Below, one piece after another: positions 24,865-33,975 of a stretch of DNA of 64,000 nucleotides. The DNA comes from H2-BAC3 sp045863035. GTDB taxonomy: Bacteria; Bacteroidota; Ignavibacteria; Ignavibacteriales; Ignavibacteriaceae. The stretch spans positions 8,260 through 72,259 of the forward strand of contig BTUV01000010.1 of the NCBI GenBank assembly GCA_045863035.1, written 5' to 3'. Numbering within the stretch: the first letter of the stretch is position 1; each line of letters opens with the position of its first letter. The translations under genes and the position numbers were made by a program. The notes beneath the pieces were generated by a model, which saw nothing but the letters and a program-made list of their open reading frames with translations, was not told the DNA's origin and did not search any database.

Positions 24865-26313
24865 TTAACCTACACTGCCTTCAAGACTGACACTGAGAAG
24901 CTTCTGCGCTTCAACAGCAAATTCCATCGGCAGTTCTCTGAATACTTCTTTGCAATAACCGTTTACGATCATATTAACAGCATCCTCATTTGAAAGACCT
25001 CTCTGATTCAGATAAAATATCTGATCTTCACCAATCTTTGAAGTGGTTGCCTCATGCTCAACGGTTGCTGATGGATTGCCAATCTCAAGGTAGGGAAAGG
25101 TATGAGCGCCGCAACGGTCTCCGATCAGAAGCGAGTCGCACTGTGAGTAGTTCCTTGCGCTTTTGGCTTTTTTTCCGACCCGGACAAGTCCGCGATACGT
25201 GTTGTTGCTCTTTCCGGCTGATATGCCTTTTGAGACAATGGTACTTTTGGTATTGTTGCCAAGATGAATCATCTTTGTGCCGGTATCTGCCTGCTGATAA
25301 TTATTGGTAACCGCAACTGAATAAAATTCTCCGGTAGAGTTATCCCCCTGAAGTATGCAGCTCGGATATTTCCAGGTGATGGCTGAACCGGTTTCAACCT
25401 GAGTCCAGGAAATTTTTGAGTTCACACCTTTGCAAAGCCCGCGCTTTGTAACAAAGTTATATATACCCCCTTTGCCTTCCTTATCGCCGGCGTACCAGTT
25501 TTGAATGGTTGAGTATTTTATTTCTGCGTTATCAAGGGCGACCAGTTCAACCACTGCCGCATGAAGCTGATTTTCATCGCGCTGCGGTGCGGTGCATCCC
25601 TCCAGATAACTCACGTAGCTCCCCTCTTCGGCTACTATGAGCGTTCTTTCAAACTGACCGGTGTTGCTTGCGTTGATCCGGAAATACGTGCTCAGCTCCA
25701 TCGGGCAGCGGACACCCTTAGGTATATACGCAAATGAACCGTCTGTAAAAACTGCACTGTTAAGCGCGGCATAATAATTATCAGTGGGGGGAACAACTGA
25801 GCCGATATATTTTTTGATAAGGTCCGGGTGCTCTCGTATTGCCTCAGAAATAGAACCGAAAATGATTCCGAGCTCTTTCAGTTTTTCCTTATAAGTAGTA
25901 GCCACCGAAACACTGTCAAAAACAGCGTCAACTGCCACTCCGGCAAGAGCTTTTTGCTCCTCGATTGGTATGCCGAGTTTATTGAATGTTTTTAGGATTT
26001 CGGGGTCAACCTCATCCAGACTATTTAACTTCTTTTTGGTCTTCGGTGCGGAATAATAGATTATATCCTGAAAATCGACCGTGGGATAAGCAACATTGGG
26101 CCATTTGGGTTCTTTCATGGTCAACCACTGGCGGAAGGCCTTCAGTCGCCATTCAAGCATCCACTCTGGTTCCCCCTTTTTTGAGGAGATGAGCCGGATA
26201 ATATCCTCATTCAGCCCTTTGGGAGCTTCGTCTGTCTCAACATCAGTAACGAATCCGTACTTATACTCCTGATTCGCTAATTCTTCAATTTCATTAACTT
26301 CTGTAGAACTCAT
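24865..26313 (-). CDS. sufB: SufB, Fe-S cluster scaffold protein
   Basis: SufB is the main scaffold on which SUF clusters are built. The 482-residue protein contains the family core: PKGVRCPMELSTYFRINA (~residue 205), YLEGCTAPQRDENQLHAAVVE (described in part), SKGISAGKSNNTYRG (~365), RCGAHTFPYLE and the Glu/His-rich VEHEATTSKIGEDQIFYL. I chose ATG 26313 (MSSTEVNEIEEL) over a TTG 12 codons upstream, because the homologous part begins there; the ribosome site (GAGAAA) is weak for either. It is the first gene of sufBCDSUT and probably carries the operon promoter upstream. Confidence 0.94.
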   Translation of the reverse strand: MSSTEVNEIEELANQEYKYGFVTDVETDEAPKGLNEDIIRLISSKKGEPEWMLEWRLKAFRQWLTMKEPKWPNVAYPTVDFQDIIYYSAPKTKKKLNSLDEVDPEILKTFNKLGIPIEEQKALAGVAVDAVFDSVSVATTYKEKLKELGIIFGSISEAIREHPDLIKKYIGSVVPPTDNYYAALNSAVFTDGSFAYIPKGVRCPMELSTYFRINASNTGQFERTLIVAEEGSYVSYLEGCTAPQRDENQLHAAVVELVALDNAEIKYSTIQNWYAGDKEGKGGIYNFVTKRGLCKGVNSKISWTQVETGSAITWKYPSCILQGDNSTGEFYSVAVTNNYQQADTGTKMIHLGNNTKSTIVSKGISAGKSNNTYRGLVRVGKKAKSARNYSQCDSLLIGDRCGAHTFPYLEIGNPSATVEHEATTSKIGEDQIFYLNQRGLSNEDAVNMIVNGYCKEVFRELPMEFAVEAQKLLSVSLEGSVG

Positions 26314-26573
26314 TGGTTTTTCTCGGACTTTTCCATATTTATGGTACAAACTTAATCAATCTATACAAAAAAGTCAAGATTGAAGAAAATAGTTCCCCAA
26401 ACACCTAAGCAACTCCCGGATAAATCCTCTTTTTATTGAAGGTAATGCAGCAGACTCGGCTGCAGGTTGGGATATGGCCGGGGGGGGTACTTCACGGCTG
26501 GGGGTTAGCACCTTCGCTCGATTACATTAGGAAAGTGGCGATTACCAACTCCCGGATAATCTACTTTGCCGGC

Positions 26574-26603
26574 AATAACACCCGGATAAATCCGGGTGTT
26601 ATT
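26574..26603. terminator. Perfect hairpin, possible terminator after the amidase gene
   Basis: A 13-bp perfect stem (AATAACACCCGGA / TCCGGGTGTTATT) encloses TAAA. Related words (CTCCCGGATAA, TTATTGAAGGTAATG) recur nearby at about 26412 and 26549. No long T run follows on the minus strand, so it may be a repeat element rather than a true terminator. Confidence 0.5.
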
Positions 26604-26650
26604 GAAGGTAATGCTACACTCGCTTTCACTACCCACCAGATTCATCTGGT

Positions 26651-26714
26651 GGTTGGCGCATCTTGAGGTTGGCGCATCTTGAGGTTGGCGCATCTTGAGG
26701 TTGGCGCATCTGGC
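26651..26714. repeat. 16-bp tandem repeat, 3.8 copies
   Basis: The unit GGTTGGCGCATCTTGA occurs at 26651, 26667 and 26683 without change and as a diverged last copy at 26699-26714. It lies 9 nt beyond the amidase stop codon. Copy number probably varies between strains. Confidence 0.95.
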
Positions 26715-26722
26715 GGCTGGAC

Positions 26723-28354
26723 TTACTCAAACATCTCCGGATGTTTCTTGTGATATTCATTCATATCCTGCCAGTATTTTGCAAATCGCAGCAGCTTCCC
26801 CTCCTGAAATAATCCGCCGCAGAAGGTAATGCTTACCGGTGTGCCATTCTCGCTGAATCCGGTTGGCACAACAACAGAAGGATGTCCTGTCAGATTTGTT
26901 AATAACAAATTCCGCCCCTGCCATGCCGGCGCAATATATACATCGATGTTCCTGACCGCTTCATACATTTTTTGTATCAGTATGGCGCGTGCCCGGCTTG
27001 CGGTTATATATTCCACGGCAGGTATTAACCGTGCCGAGCGGAACACATTTGGCCAGGCATTTTTTATCTGCCTTGTGAGCATCTCATCGCGGTTCGAGAG
27101 TGTCAGTTCATCAAAAGCGGCGGCGGCTTCCGCAGAAAGCATGATTGATATATCACCGGCGGGATAATCAGGAAGCTCAATGGGTATCAGCTCTATTCCG
27201 GCCTCCCGAAGTTGTTTTAGTACTAATGAATCATATTTTTTGAATGGATAATTTTTTTCAAAATCACTCTTCAGATAACCAACTCTTATCGTTTTTATAT
27301 CTTCGTGAGGATTGTATGAAAATGAGTAATTATATACAGTAGGGTCTAAGTTATCAGGACCATAAATCGCGTTAAATACAATAGCAAGGTCTTCAACTCC
27401 TCTGGTAATAGGTCCGATTTTATCCATCGACCATGAAAGAGCCATTGTACCGTAACGACTTACTCTCCCGTAGGTTGGTCTCAGTCCGGTTGTTCCGCAA
27501 ATGGTTGAGGGTGAAATAATTGAACCATAAGTTTCGGTTCCTATGGCAAATGGCAGCAAACCCGCCGCAACAGCAGAAGCCGAGCCGGCCGATGATCCGC
27601 TTGAGCCATTTGCAGTATCCCACGGATTGCGGGTCTTTCCGCCAAACCAGACATCCCCCCAGGCAAGCGCGCCCATGGTTAGTTTTACTGTTAATACCGC
27701 GCCTGCTTCTTTAAGACGTGCAATAACAGTTGCATCCTCCGCAATCATTTGCTCCATGTAGGGCTCCGCGCCCCAGGTTGTTTTATAATCTTCGGTTGCA
27801 AGTAAATCTTTCACACCGTAGGGGATTCCATGAAGGAGTCCTTTATATATACCGCGCGAAATTTCTTCATCCGCTTTTGCTGCCTCCTTCATTGCACGCT
27901 CTTCTGTTATTGTGATAACACAATGCAGCGCCGGGTCATGTTTCCTGAGCCGTTCGATAAAAAACTTTGTCAGCTCAACAGAGGTAATCTGTTTTGATTT
28001 AATCAGATGCGCCAGCTCCCCGACGCTCATCCACGCAAGTTGATTTCTGTTTGAAGGAAGTTTAACCGAGGAGTAATCTGCATAAGAAACTTTACCCGGT
28101 TCAGTGGTCATTGAAAAACCCCGCGGAACCGGATTAAACAGTAGCGATGGCATTACTGAGTTCTTCAGATGTAACTGACGGAGCGTTGTAAAGTTTTTAA
28201 GCTGGTCTTTCAGGTCATCCAGCATTGAGTCCCGCTCGGCATCGGTAAAATCTATCCCGATTATTTTCTGTGCGTGAAGTATATCATTTTTGTCAATATC
28301 CTGCGCGTTAAGTGAGAGTACAAAAACCAAAAGGAGAAAAATCCTGTATATCAC
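26723..28354 (-). CDS. Secreted amidase-signature family hydrolase
   Basis: This enzyme belongs to the amidase-signature family, which hydrolyses C-N amide bonds. The Lys-Ser-Ser triad regions are present: GIPYGVKDLLAT (Lys near residue 176) and the Gly/Ser-rich GSSGSSAGSASAVAAG (about residues 249-264). Unlike GatA it has an N-terminal signal peptide (IFLLLVFVLSLNAQ), so it acts outside the cytoplasm, and there is no gatB or gatC nearby. The start is GTG at 28354 with a GGAG ribosome site 5 nt upstream. At 543 residues it is full length. The substrate is unknown; peptide or polymer amides are plausible. Confidence 0.9.
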   Translation of the reverse strand: MIYRIFLLLVFVLSLNAQDIDKNDILHAQKIIGIDFTDAERDSMLDDLKDQLKNFTTLRQLHLKNSVMPSLLFNPVPRGFSMTTEPGKVSYADYSSVKLPSNRNQLAWMSVGELAHLIKSKQITSVELTKFFIERLRKHDPALHCVITITEERAMKEAAKADEEISRGIYKGLLHGIPYGVKDLLATEDYKTTWGAEPYMEQMIAEDATVIARLKEAGAVLTVKLTMGALAWGDVWFGGKTRNPWDTANGSSGSSAGSASAVAAGLLPFAIGTETYGSIISPSTICGTTGLRPTYGRVSRYGTMALSWSMDKIGPITRGVEDLAIVFNAIYGPDNLDPTVYNYSFSYNPHEDIKTIRVGYLKSDFEKNYPFKKYDSLVLKQLREAGIELIPIELPDYPAGDISIMLSAEAAAAFDELTLSNRDEMLTRQIKNAWPNVFRSARLIPAVEYITASRARAILIQKMYEAVRNIDVYIAPAWQGRNLLLTNLTGHPSVVVPTGFSENGTPVSITFCGGLFQEGKLLRFAKYWQDMNEYHKKHPEMFE

Positions 28355-28602
28355 ATCGGCTCCGAATTTGAATTAAAAACAGAAAAATACAAAGATTTTC
28401 TGTTCTGATACATATCACATCAGTTAAAACTGAACTATGCGAAAAATAGATGTTACAACAGTTTTATACCTTAAAAACAAAGGTGTATCAAATATCACAA
28501 AACGAAAGCCGGTGAGGATAATGTATGCAATTATTAGTTAATTTTCTTCTGTATATCTGACAATTTATGGATATCTCACAAAACACATTTTTGGAGTTCG
28601 AT

Positions 28603-29301
28603 ATGAAAAAATTCTTTATCCTCTTAACTTTTTCCCTCTCTGTTTTAATTATTTCCGGCTGCTCTGAAGACGACACCACCCCGGGTCCGGGCAGCGGAAC
28701 TGCGGTTACCAGCATATCCGGCAAACTTGAGGGATGGACCTACGGTACCGGAAAAACCATCATGATGGGGCAGTATAACGGCCCGAACAGTTTTGATGCA
28801 GTGGGAACCGGCTCAATCAGCGCGGACGGCAGTTTCACCATCGCTTTAGCAGCCCCAATGGAATTTTTACTTGATACACTGACCAGTATTGACCCTGACT
28901 GCTCCGGCAGCTTCACCTCAAGCGCGAGCGGGGTGATGGTTTACGGCACCGGCGGAGCCATGATTATGGACGGTACCTCGCCGTTCGGATGGGTTCAGTG
29001 CACCAGCCGTGATTTCAGAAATGATTCAGTCAGAATTTACGTCCCCCAGCTTAATGACTTTATTCTTGAATTAGTGTATATGAATAAGGCAACCACGGTG
29101 AATGGTTCACAGACCTGTCCGATGGATTTTAATGAACCAACTGAAATAATGGTTACAAGACAGGTAAATAACCTGAACTTTGCAGCCGGCTGGAATAAAA
29201 TCTATAACAAAGTTTCAGCGCGCAGCTCAGGCGCGGCTACTCTTCAGATGTCATTTACTGACCCCGGCACCCTGAAGTGGTATTTCTTCCAATTTAACTA
29301 A
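28603..29301 (+). CDS. Small secreted lipoprotein of unknown function
   Basis: The 232-residue product begins MKKFFILLTFSLSVLIISGC, a lipoprotein signal with lipobox ISGC at residue 20, followed by an acidic and Gly/Pro-rich linker (SEDDTTPGPGSG). The mature part is Gly, Ser and Thr-rich and beta-like, with Cys residues in DPDCSGS, VQCTSRD and TCPMD that could form disulfides. I do not recognise the family. The start at 28603 has GGAG at good spacing; an upstream in-frame ATG at 28567 would bury the signal. A strong terminator follows. Confidence 0.82.
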   Translation: MKKFFILLTFSLSVLIISGCSEDDTTPGPGSGTAVTSISGKLEGWTYGTGKTIMMGQYNGPNSFDAVGTGSISADGSFTIALAAPMEFLLDTLTSIDPDCSGSFTSSASGVMVYGTGGAMIMDGTSPFGWVQCTSRDFRNDSVRIYVPQLNDFILELVYMNKATTVNGSQTCPMDFNEPTEIMVTRQVNNLNFAAGWNKIYNKVSARSSGAATLQMSFTDPGTLKWYFFQFN

Positions 29302-29332
29302 AACAAAGAAATTCTCTCTCTACTCTCTTGAT

Positions 29333-29369
29333 AAAAAGGTCTTTGCGGTTCTGCCGTAAAGACCTTTTT
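29333..29369 (+). terminator. Rho-independent terminator after the lipoprotein gene
   Basis: AAAAAGGTCTTT pairs perfectly with AAAGACCTTTTT, with an inner GCGG/CCG extension, and a T run follows. It lies 32 nt after the stop codon. Confidence 0.88.
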
Positions 29370-29454
29370 TATTTCCGCAAGATCACTCCTGACCCCTGAA
29401 CCGGTAAAAACTTTCCTCAAAATTCAGTACATTTATGGTTTTAATTACAGGAAA

Positions 29455-30141
29455 ATGAGCAGAAAAAAAGCGGTAATTGCCGTTAGCGGTGGGATGGATA
29501 GCTGTGTTACGGCAGCGTTCGCGGCTCTTAACTATGAGCCCGCCTTTATGCACTTTAACTATGGGCAGAGAACTGAGTCGCGGGAGCGGAAAGCATACCA
29601 AGACCTGGCTGATTTTTACAACGTCTCACTGCGGCTTTCGGTTGATTTTACTCATTTCAGGATGATAGGCGGCTCTTCGCTCACTGACAGCAGTCAGGAA
29701 ATTGAAAAAGCTGACCTGGGCAATAAGTCAGTTCCGGCAACTTACGTCCCCTTTCGCAATGCAAATATCCTGAGTGCGTGTGTGAGCTGGGCGGAGGTTA
29801 TTGGCGCCGAGGCAATTTATATAGGTGCAGTCTATGAGGATGCCAGCGGATACCCCGATTGCCGACCGGAATTTTACCGCTCCTTTGAAAAGATGATTGA
29901 TGAAGGAACACGTCCGGAAACAAAAATAAAAATTGTTACCCCTATCATCAATTTTACCAAGGCAGAAATTATTAAAAAAGGGATTGAACTGGGTGCGCCG
30001 CTTCATCTGACCTGGTCATGTTATCAGAATGAAGATGAGGCCTGCGGTGAGTGCGACAGTTGTGCTTACCGGCTGCGTGGTTTTCAGCAGGCCGGTGCTG
30101 AAGACCCGATACCCTATAAAAAACGTCCGGTATATATCTAA
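29455..30141 (+). CDS. queC: QueC, 7-cyano-7-deazaguanine synthase
   Basis: QueC converts 7-carboxy-7-deazaguanine to preQ0 using ATP and ammonia. The 228-residue protein has the PP-loop SGGMDSCVTAAF near residues 10-21. The C-terminal zinc site is formed by SCYQNEDEACGECDSC (four Cys, about residues 188-203). The fit to family length is good. It is followed after 18 nt by queF, so preQ0 formation and reduction are encoded together. The earlier steps, queE and queD, lie about 19 kb away at 48518-49575. Confidence 0.96.
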   Translation: MSRKKAVIAVSGGMDSCVTAAFAALNYEPAFMHFNYGQRTESRERKAYQDLADFYNVSLRLSVDFTHFRMIGGSSLTDSSQEIEKADLGNKSVPATYVPFRNANILSACVSWAEVIGAEAIYIGAVYEDASGYPDCRPEFYRSFEKMIDEGTRPETKIKIVTPIINFTKAEIIKKGIELGAPLHLTWSCYQNEDEACGECDSCAYRLRGFQQAGAEDPIPYKKRPVYI

Positions 30142-30159
30142 TAAAATTATTAAAGTTAT

Positions 30160-30528
30160 ATGACAGATAAAATTAAAATTCTTGAAACATTTCAGAATGC
30201 ATTCCCGAATCGTGACTACCGGGTTATTCACCACGCGCCGGAGTTTACTTCACTCTGCCCCAAAACCGGACAGCCGGATTTTGCGACAATGATAATCGAA
30301 TATATACCCGATCAGCTCTGCATTGAACTGAAATCGCTCAAGTTTTATCTGAACTCATACCGCAATGACGGTATTTTCTTTGAGAGCGTAACTAATACTA
30401 TACTCGAAGACCTTGTTTCGTGCTGCTCGCCGAGATATATGAAACTGACCGCTGATTTCAAAGTACGGGGCGGTATTTCCTCCGTGATTATCGCGGAGCA
30501 CACAAAGCCCGACTACAAAGCAAACTGA
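30160..30528 (+). CDS. queF: QueF, NADPH-dependent preQ0 reductase (short form)
   Basis: QueF reduces the nitrile of preQ0 to the amine of preQ1 on the route to queuosine. The 122-residue protein is the short, YkvM-like form. It contains the catalytic Cys in TSLCPKTGQPDFA (about residue 30), the conserved ELKSLKFYLNSYRND segment (~58-72) that holds the Glu of the substrate site, and FFESVTN. It follows queC closely on the same strand. Confidence 0.95.
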   Translation: MTDKIKILETFQNAFPNRDYRVIHHAPEFTSLCPKTGQPDFATMIIEYIPDQLCIELKSLKFYLNSYRNDGIFFESVTNTILEDLVSCCSPRYMKLTADFKVRGGISSVIIAEHTKPDYKAN

Positions 30529-30536
30529 CAACCATC

Positions 30537-33092
30537 ATGGTACGCACTCCCTCCGCGCACAAATCTTATATACGGGATAAAACCATCTTCACCCCTGAGT
30601 ATATAATGAAAGAGCCGTTTGGCTTTTCGCTGAAATATACGTTAAGCATCGAGGCGTTCATTGTGCGGGCGGCGGGTAAATCATTTGAAGGTATCGCGGT
30701 AGCTTCTCTCGGAAGTTTTTCCCGCAGGGAGCTTTCACCAAAGAGCGATGTGGATGTAATGTTTATTACCAGGGACCCGCAGTTGCATGAAACAGAAATA
30801 CGTGAACTGATTACCCTGCTGTGGGATAATGGCATAGAAGTGTCGCATACCGTCCGGACGCCTGAGGATATACAGCGTTTTCTTAATGAAGACCTGCAGG
30901 CCTTCACGCAGTTCCTTGAGGTCAGGTTTGTAGCCGGTAATTATCAGATATATACGGAGTGGGTAAACACACTGCTTGAACTGATGACTGAAGATGTATG
31001 CTTCGCGCTTTGCGATGCGCTCATTGAAGAAACTTCAATCAGGTATAAAAAATACGGAAATTCCCCAAAAGTAATTGAACCCAATGTTAAAGCTACCGCG
31101 GGGGGGCTGCGTGATTTACAATTAATTGAGTGGCTGTATGCTATTCAGTATAGAAAACTCCCGGACCGTCAGGTCGAACTGCCGGAGGCAGAAATCTTTA
31201 TCAATCACCTTCAGCAGGATAATCTCACCACGCTTAAAGAATGCGACCGGCTCAGGGCTGCTTATAAAACTATTTTGACCATCCGCCACCTGCTTCACTT
31301 AACACACACAACAAAAAGTGACCGGCTTGAGTTTGATGATCAGGTAACCATATCCGCATTATTCGGGTTTCATGAGGATGGTTATCGTCAGTTAATGAAA
31401 AAGTATTTTGAAGCAAGCAATACCATCTATCGTTTTTCAAAGTCGTATATAAAGAGATACAAAAGGAGAAGCATAGGAAAAGGTCAGCCGGTAGGGTATC
31501 TGCTGGACGCAGACTTTTTTATCAGCGGAAATATGATTCGTTACGAAGGAACCGGTCAGCTTTCTATTTCTGATATTTTTCGCGGATTTTATTACCGGGC
31601 TAAATATAATGCCTTCTTCAGTGAAGAACTCAGAAGTACTATCATTGAAAGTCTGGATAGTTTTGCCCTGAGCGCCGATGTTGAATCATCAACTTTTTTC
31701 AGAGAGATACTCAAGCTAAACAGCGAGGTAGGAAAAACTCTGACTATTATGAATGAACTTGGCGTGCTGAATGCATTTATGCCGGATTGGGCTGAGTTCA
31801 ACGGTTTTATTCAACACGGGGTTTATCACGTTTATACCGCCGACGAACATACCCTCAAAACCATAGAAAATCTGGAAAAACTCCGCTTTGATACCGGCCC
31901 TATGGGGCGGCTTTTTGGCAGGATGAAACGGCGTGATATTCTTTATCTGGCGCTCATCTTTCACGACATAGCTAAACCAATAGATATTTCCGGACACGAA
32001 ATTATCGGCGCGGCTATTGCTGAGAGCGTAATGGTGCGTCTTGGTTACTCTGATGAGGAAACCGAGATGGTCAGGTTTCTGGTCGAGCATCATTTGTATA
32101 TGGAGCAGGTTGCCTTCAGAAGAAACCTGAATGATCCCGAAACACTTAACAGTTTTACACAGCGTGTAAATACTCCGGATCGTTTAGATATGCTTTATCT
32201 GCTTACCTATGCAGACCTTAGCGCGGTAAATCCGGCTCTCTGGACGAGTTGGAAAAGCGATATGCTTTATGAGCTTTACTATAAAGCTAAAGCGATGATA
32301 GATGAACAGCTCAGTGGTGAAGAAATTCTCATCGCTAACATCCTCCCCAAAGATATATCAAAACACTCAACCGTAATTTCGGAAAGTCATGTACAAAGCC
32401 ATATTGATGCCCTGAATGATGAGATTAGCTATACTGCCCATTTCTCCGATGAAGAGATTGCCAGGCATGTTGAAGAAATTCTGGAAGGAAATAGTCTTTC
32501 AGTCAGTTTTACCGAAGATGAAAATTTCACGAACATTACCGTAATTACCAGAGACTCCCCTTCTCTCCTCTCAAAAATCTGCGGCGTTCTGCTTATTAAT
32601 GATGTCAATATACATGATGCCGGAATCTTTACACGAAAAGACGGCATTATCATCGATAACTTTAATGTTACTGATTTCCGGACGGGCGAAAAAATTTCAG
32701 AAGACCGCTATCAAAAGATTGAAGAAGACCTGCATGACGTGCTGACAGGTATTCTGCAGCTCCCGACTGAAATCACACGAATGAAAAGCCGGTGGTGGCG
32801 CATTGAAAACAGATTTTTTAAGAAACCGGGGAAGGTAAAAATTAAATTTGAAGAAAAAGAAAAATTCACCATCATTGATATATACTCCCCCGACCGGCTC
32901 GGTTTTCTGTATCTTGTTACCAACAAACTAACCGACCTGGGGCTTAATATCCAATTTGCAAAAATCTCAACATCGGGCGATTCAATCATCGATGCGTTCT
33001 ATGTATTGAACCAGGAGAACAAAAGAGTAAGCAAGATATATTATCATTTTATTGAAACCGAACTCACCAAAGCAATAGAGCAGATACTGTAG
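30537..33092 (+). CDS. glnD: GlnD-like PII uridylyltransferase
   Basis: GlnD senses glutamine and adds or removes UMP on PII proteins. The 851-residue protein has all the usual domains: a nucleotidyltransferase domain with SFSRRELSPKSDVDVMF (about residues 59-75), the GlnD helical region (EPNVKATAGGLRDLQLIEWL near 180), an HD hydrolase domain (YLALIFHDIAKPID near 472, later VEHHLYMEQVAF), and two C-terminal ACT domains (starting about residues 660 and 780). No PII gene is in the window. It starts 8 nt after queF and is followed by murI after 6 nt. The start at ATG 30537 is uncertain because further in-frame Met codons follow. Confidence 0.92.
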   Translation: MVRTPSAHKSYIRDKTIFTPEYIMKEPFGFSLKYTLSIEAFIVRAAGKSFEGIAVASLGSFSRRELSPKSDVDVMFITRDPQLHETEIRELITLLWDNGIEVSHTVRTPEDIQRFLNEDLQAFTQFLEVRFVAGNYQIYTEWVNTLLELMTEDVCFALCDALIEETSIRYKKYGNSPKVIEPNVKATAGGLRDLQLIEWLYAIQYRKLPDRQVELPEAEIFINHLQQDNLTTLKECDRLRAAYKTILTIRHLLHLTHTTKSDRLEFDDQVTISALFGFHEDGYRQLMKKYFEASNTIYRFSKSYIKRYKRRSIGKGQPVGYLLDADFFISGNMIRYEGTGQLSISDIFRGFYYRAKYNAFFSEELRSTIIESLDSFALSADVESSTFFREILKLNSEVGKTLTIMNELGVLNAFMPDWAEFNGFIQHGVYHVYTADEHTLKTIENLEKLRFDTGPMGRLFGRMKRRDILYLALIFHDIAKPIDISGHEIIGAAIAESVMVRLGYSDEETEMVRFLVEHHLYMEQVAFRRNLNDPETLNSFTQRVNTPDRLDMLYLLTYADLSAVNPALWTSWKSDMLYELYYKAKAMIDEQLSGEEILIANILPKDISKHSTVISESHVQSHIDALNDEISYTAHFSDEEIARHVEEILEGNSLSVSFTEDENFTNITVITRDSPSLLSKICGVLLINDVNIHDAGIFTRKDGIIIDNFNVTDFRTGEKISEDRYQKIEEDLHDVLTGILQLPTEITRMKSRWWRIENRFFKKPGKVKIKFEEKEKFTIIDIYSPDRLGFLYLVTNKLTDLGLNIQFAKISTSGDSIIDAFYVLNQENKRVSKIYYHFIETELTKAIEQIL

Positions 33093-33098
33093 GAACAG

Positions 33099-33941
33099 AT
33101 GAACTTCATGGAAAAAGAAAAACCGATCGGAGTATTTGACTCCGGTATCGGCGGACTGACAGTTGTAAAAGAAATTATGGCAAAACTGCCGAACGAAAGA
33201 ATCATTTATTTTGGTGATACTGCACGCGTGCCCTATGGTTCAAAGTCAAATGAAACTGTAATTGAATATAGTCTGCAGGATGCTGCTTTTCTTGCGCAAA
33301 AAAATGTGAAGATTATTGTGGTTGCCTGCAATACCGCTTCATCCGTTGCAATACCAGCCCTCAGAGCAAGGTTTAACGTTCCGGTTGTTGGCATGATCGA
33401 AGCCGGCTCGGAGTATGCAGCAAAAGAGACCACTGAAAAGAAAATCGGAGTTATAGGAACCCGTTCAACTATTACAAACCGCTCTTATTCAAAAGAATTA
33501 AAAAGAATTGATACACAGATTGATGTGTTTGAGAAAGCATGCCCCCTGTTTGTACCATTAGCAGAAGAGGGGTGGATTGATCACAATGCTACTCAGGAAA
33601 TAGCTGAAGAATACCTGCGTGAACTTAAAGAACTTTCCATTGATACATTACTTCTTGGCTGCACTCATTACCCCATACTAAAACCGGTTATACAAAAAGT
33701 AATGGGGGAAAAAGTTAAGCTGATTGATTCAGGAGTAGCAGCGGCGCAGCGCGTGGCACATGAACTTGACCGTATCGGACTCCGTTCCAACTCGAACGGG
33801 CTTGGTGTAGTGAGCTATTATGTTAGTGATATCCCTTCTACTTTTGAGAAAGTTGCATCACTCTTCCTCGGTAAGCCGGTAAGTCACGTCACAAAAGTTG
33901 ATACTGAGACTATAACAAAAACTATTTACCACACCTTGTAA
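33099..33941 (+). CDS. murI: Glutamate racemase
   Basis: MurI makes D-glutamate for peptidoglycan by cofactor-independent proton transfer between two Cys. The 280-residue protein has the N-terminal GVFDSGIGGLTVVKEI, the first catalytic Cys in VVACNTASSVA (about residue 75) and the second in LLGCTHYPIL (~188). The start codon used gives MNFMEKEKPIGVFDSG; the internal ATG (MEKEKP) is an alternative. The gene is adjacent to glnD. Confidence 0.96.
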   Translation: MNFMEKEKPIGVFDSGIGGLTVVKEIMAKLPNERIIYFGDTARVPYGSKSNETVIEYSLQDAAFLAQKNVKIIVVACNTASSVAIPALRARFNVPVVGMIEAGSEYAAKETTEKKIGVIGTRSTITNRSYSKELKRIDTQIDVFEKACPLFVPLAEEGWIDHNATQEIAEEYLRELKELSIDTLLLGCTHYPILKPVIQKVMGEKVKLIDSGVAAAQRVAHELDRIGLRSNSNGLGVVSYYVSDIPSTFEKVASLFLGKPVSHVTKVDTETITKTIYHTL

Positions 33942-33975
33942 TAAGTGACAGGCAGATGCTAAGAACTCAATCGGA

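Noticed and set aside
26314..26349. TTG-initiated extension of SufB
   Set aside because: The extra 12 residues are not part of the family N-terminus and have no ribosome site.
26651..26714. CRISPR-like array from the 16-bp repeats
   Set aside because: The units are directly adjacent without spacers, so this is a simple VNTR.
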